The position numbers and the translations under genes were made by a program. Below, piece by piece: positions 6,843 through 10,226 of a DNA stretch of 10,226 nt; within the stretch, counting starts at the first letter, position 1, and each line of letters begins with the position of its first letter. Below the pieces are notes generated by a model. It did no database searches, was not told the DNA's origin, and saw only the letters and a program-made list of their open reading frames with translations. Origin of the DNA: an uncultured Opitutia bacterium (GTDB taxonomy: Bacteria > Verrucomicrobiota > Verrucomicrobiia > Opitutales > UBA953); the NCBI GenBank assembly GCA_937875975.1, contig CALEEU010000308.1, positions 1 through 10,226 on the forward strand. The letters run 5' to 3'.

Positions 6843-7978
6843 CAGGCGAGGGCGACCGGGCGGTCGTAGGAAGGATCCCAGTCTTTCCAGACCGGCTCGT
6901 AACCGTGGGCGCGGAGCATCGCGGCGACTTCTTCGGGCGAGCGGTCGTCTTCGATTGCGAATTGCTCGAGTGAGGCCTCGCGGCCTTCAGCGTAACCGCC
7001 CGGGTTCGTGTGCGAGCCCGCGCTCATCGCTGTCACGCCCACGCGACAGGCGTGGTCGCGGAACTTGCGGCTCTCGCGGGTGCTCAACGTCAGTTCGACT
7101 TCGGAGCTCAGCAGGCGGAAGGCGCAGATCGCTTGGACCAGGTCGCGGTCGGTCATCTCCACCTTCGGCTGCAGTTCGCCTTCGTGCGGGCGGATGCGCG
7201 GGAAGGAGACGCTGTAGCGGCTCTGCCAGTGTTTCCGTTCGAGCCAGCGGAGGTGGAGGGCCGTGAAGAAACATTCCGCGCGCCAATCCTCGAGGCCGAA
7301 GAGAGCGCCGAGGCCGATCTTATGGACGCCCGCGGCGCCGACGCGATCCGGGGCGTCGAGGCGATAGGCGAAATCGGATTTACGTCCCTTCGGGTGATGG
7401 ACGTTATAGGTCTCGCGGTGGTAGGTCTCCTGATAGACCAGCACCGCGTTGAGGCCATGCTTACGGAGCTCGACGTATTCTGCGGTCTCCATCGGCTGTA
7501 CTTCCATCGACAGCGACGAGAAGTGCGGGCGGAGCAGGTCGAGGGCCTGCACGAAGTAGGGCACTTCGACCTTGTTGGATTCGCCCGTCAGGATGAGCAG
7601 GTGATCGAAGCCCAGCTTCTTGAGCGCGCCTGCTTCGCGGAGGATCTCGCCCGGATTGAGCGTCCGGCGCGGGACTTTATTACCGGCCGAGAAGCCGCAG
7701 TAGGTGCAGACGTTCTGGCACTCGTTGGAAAGGTAGGCCGGGGCGAAGAGCTGCATCGTGCGGCCGTAGCGTCGGAGCGTGCGCTCATGGCTCAGGCGGG
7801 CCATCCGTTCCAGATGAGGCGCGGCGGCCGGCGAGATCAGCGCCTTGAAATCTTCCAGGTCGGCCGAGTCGGCTTCGGCGCGGGCGAGCGCGCGGAGTAC
7901 ATCGGCGTCGGTCTTGGCCGCGACGGACTCGAGGACCTCGTCCCAGGGATGGGCGGCATGGACTTCGGCGAACGACAT
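6842..7978 (-). CDS. thiH: 2-iminoacetate synthase ThiH (radical-SAM tyrosine lyase)
   Basis: 378 residues from the ATG at 7978; an in-frame GTG at 7990 would add four residues. The ATG is preferred because its length matches known ThiH (about 377). ThiH cleaves tyrosine with a 5'-deoxyadenosyl radical to p-cresol and 2-iminoacetate (dehydroglycine), which ThiG uses to build the thiamine thiazole. The radical-SAM cluster motif is C87-QNV-C91-TY-C94-GF. Other ThiH-typical stretches are LLILTGE, EVQPM, VYQETYH, KIGLGALFGL, SFPRIRP, TLSTRE, MSAGSHTNPGGYA and the C-terminal YEPVWKDWDPSY. The C-terminal cysteines of the relative HydG are absent, so it is ThiH rather than the hydrogenase maturase. 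It follows gcvH by 52 nt and overlaps rsmE by one base. No thiG, thiS or thiF is in the window and I see no TPP riboswitch. Confidence 0.93.
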   Translation of the reverse strand: MSFAEVHAAHPWDEVLESVAAKTDADVLRALARAEADSADLEDFKALISPAAAPHLERMARLSHERTLRRYGRTMQLFAPAYLSNECQNVCTYCGFSAGNKVPRRTLNPGEILREAGALKKLGFDHLLILTGESNKVEVPYFVQALDLLRPHFSSLSMEVQPMETAEYVELRKHGLNAVLVYQETYHRETYNVHHPKGRKSDFAYRLDAPDRVGAAGVHKIGLGALFGLEDWRAECFFTALHLRWLERKHWQSRYSVSFPRIRPHEGELQPKVEMTDRDLVQAICAFRLLSSEVELTLSTRESRKFRDHACRVGVTAMSAGSHTNPGGYAEGREASLEQFAIEDDRSPEEVAAMLRAHGYEPVWKDWDPSYDRPVALA

Positions 7979-8030
7979 CAGGCCCGTCACTGTGGGCCAA
8001 AAACTGCGCAGGGCAAGGGCGGGCGCGCGC

Positions 8031-8411
8031 TCAGAGCGTCGCGGCGTAACCGGCGGCGTCGAGGAGGGCGCCCAGCTCGGCCGGATTCTTCACCTTCACC
8101 TTGATCATCCAGGCGCCGCCATACGGTTCGCGGTTCACCAGGTCGGGAGAATTATTCAGGTCGGCGTTGGCCTCGACGACCTCGCAGGAGATGGGGCTGT
8201 AGAGGTCGGAGGCGGCCTTGACCGATTCCACCGTGCCGAAGACGTCGCCATGGTTGAAGGACGCGCCGATCTTCGGGAGGTCGACGAACGTCACGTCTCC
8301 CAGCGCGGCCTGAGCGTGGTCCGTGATGCCGATGACCGCGGTACCGTCGGCGGCGACCTTGATCCACTCGTGATCCTTGGTGTAATGGAGGTCGGCAGGG
8401 ACGTTGCTCAT
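8031..8411 (-). CDS. gcvH: Glycine cleavage system H protein
   Basis: 126 residues, the usual length. GcvH carries the aminomethyl group on a lipoyl arm between the P, T and L proteins of the glycine cleavage complex. The lipoyl-accepting lysine is Lys65 in VESVKAASDLYSP. The family pattern HEW at 14-16, VTFVDLP at 40-46 and SPDLVNREPYGGAW near 87-100 are all present. The normally glycine position after SP-I/V-S (SPVSGEV) is Cys76 here (SPISCEV, codon TGC). GcvH lies 38 nt downstream of gcvT on the same strand, and the gap holds an AT-rich patch (TTGAAATAATC). AGAAG lies only 2 nt from the ATG, too close for an efficient Shine-Dalgarno. Confidence 0.95.
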   Translation of the reverse strand: MSNVPADLHYTKDHEWIKVAADGTAVIGITDHAQAALGDVTFVDLPKIGASFNHGDVFGTVESVKAASDLYSPISCEVVEANADLNNSPDLVNREPYGGAWMIKVKVKNPAELGALLDAAGYAATL

Positions 8412-8449
8412 GGCTTCTGGGTAAAGCGGGTGGGGATTATTTCAACCCT

Positions 8450-9541
8450 TCACTTCACGAAAGGCTCGGCCGAGAGGCGCAGCGGGATGCGGTTGCCGCG
8501 GATATCGACCGTCAGCGTGGCGGAGGCCGCGTGGCCGGCGGCGACGAGGGCCGTGCCGATCGGCTTGCCGAGGACCGGGGACTGCGTGCCGGAGAGTACT
8601 TCGCCGACCGGCGTCTCGCCGGAGTAGACCACCGCGCCTTGGCGGGCGATGCGGCGATCATCGAGCGAGAACAGCACCACCGAGGAGGACGGGCCGCCTT
8701 GGGCTTGGCGGTGGAGCGCCTCGCGGCCGATGAAGTCGGGCTTCGCGAACTTCACCGTCCAGCCGAGGCTGGCCTGGATGGGCGAGATCTTCTCGGAGAT
8801 CTCGTGTCCGTAGAGCGGGTAATTCGCTTCGAGGCGGAGCGAGTCGCGGGCGCCGAGGCCGGCCGGGACGAGGCCGTGAGGCTTGCCGGCGGCAAGGAGC
8901 GCGCGGGCGACCTTCTCGGCGGAGGCCGCGGGCAGGTAGAGCTCGAAGCCGGGCGAACCCGTGTAGCCCGTGCGGGAGATGAGGCAGCCGGCGACGCCGG
9001 CCACTTCGCCGAACTCGAAGCCGAAACGCTTGATCGACGCGAGCGGCGTCGCGGTCGTCAGCGCGAGGATGGCTTCGGCGCGCGGGCCTTGGAGCGCGAG
9101 CTGGGCCCAGGCGGCGCATTCGTCGAGCACCTCGACCTGATGGGTGCCGATGTGGGCGCGCATCCAGGCGATGTCCTTCGGCGCGTTGGAAGCGTTGAGG
9201 CAGATCAGGAATTCGTCGTCGGCGAGGCGGTAGACGATCAGGTCGTCGACGCAACCGCCGTCGGGCTGGCACATCACCGTGTAGCGAGCCATCCCCACCT
9301 TGATCGTGGCCATCTCGTTGGTCATGATGCCGTCGAGGAACTTCGCCGCATCGCGGCCGCGCACGCGGGCCTCGCCCATGTGCGAGACGTCGAAGAGCCC
9401 GGCCGCTTGGCGGACCGCCATGTGCTCCTCGATGATGCCCGTGTATTGTACCGGCATCTCCCAGCCGGCGAAGGGGACGATGCGTCCGCCGAGTTCGACG
9501 TGCAGGGCGAAGAGAGGCGTGCGGGAGAGGGTGTCCGACAT
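8450..9541 (-). CDS. gcvT: Glycine cleavage system T protein (aminomethyltransferase)
   Basis: 363 residues from the ATG at 9541; an in-frame GTG at 9547 adds two residues and is less likely. GcvT transfers the methylene group from the aminomethyl-lipoyl arm of GcvH to tetrahydrofolate, releasing ammonia. Visible family features are TPLFALH at 8-14, PFAGWEMPVQY at 23-33, GLFDVSHMGE at 48-57, MTNEM at 73-77, GGCVDDLIVYR at 95-105 with the catalytic-region aspartates D99/D100, LQGP, RTGYTGSPGFELY, GLGARDSLRLEANYPLYGHE, and the C-terminal barrel ending in VDIRGNRIPLRL. All are intact. It is the first gene of the minus-strand run gcvT-gcvH-thiH-rsmE. Only 39 nt separate the start from the preceding terminator, and no gcvP follows in the window. 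Confidence 0.95.
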   Translation of the reverse strand: MSDTLSRTPLFALHVELGGRIVPFAGWEMPVQYTGIIEEHMAVRQAAGLFDVSHMGEARVRGRDAAKFLDGIMTNEMATIKVGMARYTVMCQPDGGCVDDLIVYRLADDEFLICLNASNAPKDIAWMRAHIGTHQVEVLDECAAWAQLALQGPRAEAILALTTATPLASIKRFGFEFGEVAGVAGCLISRTGYTGSPGFELYLPAASAEKVARALLAAGKPHGLVPAGLGARDSLRLEANYPLYGHEISEKISPIQASLGWTVKFAKPDFIGREALHRQAQGGPSSSVVLFSLDDRRIARQGAVVYSGETPVGEVLSGTQSPVLGKPIGTALVAAGHAASATLTVDIRGNRIPLRLSAEPFVK

Positions 9542-9555
9542 AGGCACGCTAAGGT

Positions 9556-9567
9556 GCGGAGCTCCGC
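9556..9567. promoter_or_regulatory. 12-bp perfect palindrome immediately upstream of gcvT
   Basis: GCGGAGCTCCGC is a perfect palindrome ending 14 nt before the gcvT ATG. It is flanked by AAGG (9551-9554) and CCTT (9571-9574), which extend the symmetry imperfectly. It sits in the only space available for a gcvT promoter and leader, so an operator is plausible, but palindromes of this size arise by chance in GC-rich DNA. No binding protein can be named. Confidence 0.3.
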
Positions 9568-9580
9568 TTTCCTTCCAACA

Positions 9581-9610
9581 AAAAAGCCCGGCTTTGCGGC
9601 CGGGCTTTTT
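9581..9610 (-). terminator. Rho-independent terminator of the coiled-coil protein gene
   Basis: AAAAAGCCCGGC (9581-9592), loop TTTGCG, GCCGGGCTTTTT (9599-9610): a perfect 12-bp stem, with a 7-bp GC core and an A/T tract on each side, so it could act in both directions. On the minus strand it lies 20 nt after the stop of the alanine-rich protein gene and ends in a run of Ts. It separates that gene from the gcvT operon downstream. Confidence 0.9.
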
Positions 9611-9630
9611 AAGGCGGAACGAAGTCCGGC

Positions 9631-10226
9631 TTAGAGAGCGAGTTCCTTGCGGAGCTCGGAGAGGGAGGCCTTGTATTCTTCCTCCGTGATGGCCTTGGTG
9701 CGACGCTTGCTTTCGAGCAGGGCGTAGCGGGCGTTGAATTCGGAATACTTCAGGGCGTCGGCCTGGGCCTTGGCGGCAGCGGCGACCTTGTTAGCTTCGG
9801 TGACCTTGGCCTCGGCAGCCATGTTGGCTTCGGTGACCTTGGCGTTGGCGTCGGCGACCTTGGCGTCGGCAGCCTTAGCGGCGTCGGCCAGCTTGGCTTC
9901 GGCGGCGAGGCGTTCGTCAGCGACGGTCTTCTCGGCGTTCTTGATGGCTTCGGCTACCTTGGCGTCCGTGGCGGCCTTGTTGGCTTCGGCGGCCTTAGCT
10001 TCGTCGGCCTTCGCCTTAGCGAGGGCTTCGTTAGCCACGGCGACGGCGGCCTTCTGCTCTTCGAGTGCTTTCTGTAGGTCGGCGAGCCCCTTGGCCGCTT
10101 CGGCCTTGGCGGTGGCGGTGGAGGTGTTGGCGGCGCGGGCGAGTTCGTCGGCGCGGGCGTTCAGGGCCTTGATCGCGGCGTTCGAATTGGCCTGCGATGC
10201 GTTGAGGGCCTTGATCTCGGCGGCGT
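9631..10226 (-). CDS. Alanine-rich helical/coiled-coil protein with SHOCT-like C-terminus (5' end outside window)
   Basis: The frame is open from the TAA at 9633-9631 to the right edge, 197 visible residues. The GTG at 10038 is not taken as the start because coding character continues upstream without a stop. Composition is dominated by Ala, Lys, Glu, Asp and Asn with almost no Pro, Gly or Cys, which predicts one long amphipathic helix or coiled coil. Sequence repeats are visible: IKALNA recurs 14 residues apart near the edge, and 11-residue units AKLADAAKAAD, AKVTEANMAAE and AKVTEANKVAA lie at 9778-9897. The end, ALLESKRRTKAITEEEYKA...LRKEL (9634-9744 region), resembles the short SHOCT-type C-terminal motif (IT-x-EE-[FY]). 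Function is not recognisable; an envelope-associated or structural role is possible. No signal peptide can be assessed. A strong terminator follows. Confidence 0.75.
   Translation of the reverse strand, partial: AAEIKALNASQANSNAAIKALNARADELARAANTSTATAKAEAAKGLADLQKALEEQKAAVAVANEALAKAKADEAKAAEANKAATDAKVAEAIKNAEKTVADERLAAEAKLADAAKAADAKVADANAKVTEANMAAEAKVTEANKVAAAAKAQADALKYSEFNARYALLESKRRTKAITEEEYKASLSELRKELAL
9778..9897 (-). repeat. 11-residue repeats within the alanine-rich protein gene
   Basis: The encoded protein reads AKLADAAKAAD, AKVADAN, AKVTEANMAAE, AKVTEANKVAA: three 11-residue units and one 7-residue unit, each opening with AK[LV]. At DNA level the block shows repeated plus-strand segments such as GCTTCGGTGACCTTGG. 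Eleven-residue periodicity is typical of hendecad coiled coils and of LEA-like amphipathic helices. Confidence 0.6.

Noticed and set aside
7979..8030. TPP riboswitch ahead of thiH
   Set aside because: The gap is only about 52 nt and lacks the conserved CUGAGA/thi-box pattern.
9542..9630. Glycine riboswitch ahead of gcvT
   Set aside because: Most of the interval is the upstream gene's terminator, and 39 nt cannot hold a glycine aptamer.
7010..9634. Long plus-strand open frames opposite thiH and gcvT
   Set aside because: They are antisense to genes with complete catalytic motifs and have low-complexity Arg/Gly/Ala/Glu translations.
9778..9897. Short-repeat array resembling CRISPR or tandem satellite
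   Set aside because: The repeats are in frame, degenerate and of 33/21 bp without spacers; they reflect a repetitive alanine-rich protein.

Overview
The window reads as a high-GC chromosomal segment from a PVC-superphylum bacterium, most likely Verrucomicrobiota. The strongest pointer is the 1018-residue secreted protein at 1163-4219. It joins an N-terminal propeller-type dehydrogenase domain, a long helical middle and a C-terminal CxxCH cytochrome domain, a layout characteristic of Planctomycetes and Verrucomicrobia. Third codon positions are strongly G/C, and none of the genes has a convincing Shine-Dalgarno sequence. The genus cannot be fixed from the sequence alone.

Layout. (1) Positions 1-1100 hold the 3' part of a plus-strand alkaline-phosphatase-superfamily phosphodiesterase resembling the enzyme found with ebo clusters. 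(2) 1163-4219 is the PVC-type dehydrogenase/cytochrome c fusion. (3) 4227-5028, minus strand, holds a Kua/TMEM189/CarF-type lipid desaturase (a candidate plasmalogen-forming enzyme), followed by a possible 39-residue hydrophobic small protein. (4) 5029-5155 is a divergent control region with a perfect 9-bp inverted repeat (GATACCCCC/GGGGGTATC, 35 bp apart) enclosing an 11-bp palindrome. (5) 5156-6088, plus strand, is a LysR-type regulator that probably acts on that region. (6) 6090-9541, minus strand, looks like one operon, gcvT-gcvH-thiH-rsmE: two glycine-cleavage proteins, the radical-SAM tyrosine lyase of thiamine synthesis, and a 16S rRNA methyltransferase. (7) A strong intrinsic terminator at 9581-9610 separates this operon from (8) an alanine-rich, partly 11-residue-repeated helical protein running off the right edge.

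How the genes fit together. The lipid desaturase and LysR gene form a plausible regulator-target pair. In the gcv block, thiH stands where gcvP is often found and no gcvP is present here. GcvT/GcvH handle glycine-derived one-carbon units and ThiH makes 2-iminoacetate (dehydroglycine) for the thiamine thiazole, so the block is themed on glycine and imine chemistry, although a functional link is only inferred. I see no tRNA, rRNA, CRISPR array, insertion sequence, prophage or defence island. No clearly new multi-gene system is visible. The items most worth a second look are the desaturase/LysR divergon with its nested inverted repeats, the small hydrophobic ORF behind the desaturase, and the thiH-containing gcv operon.
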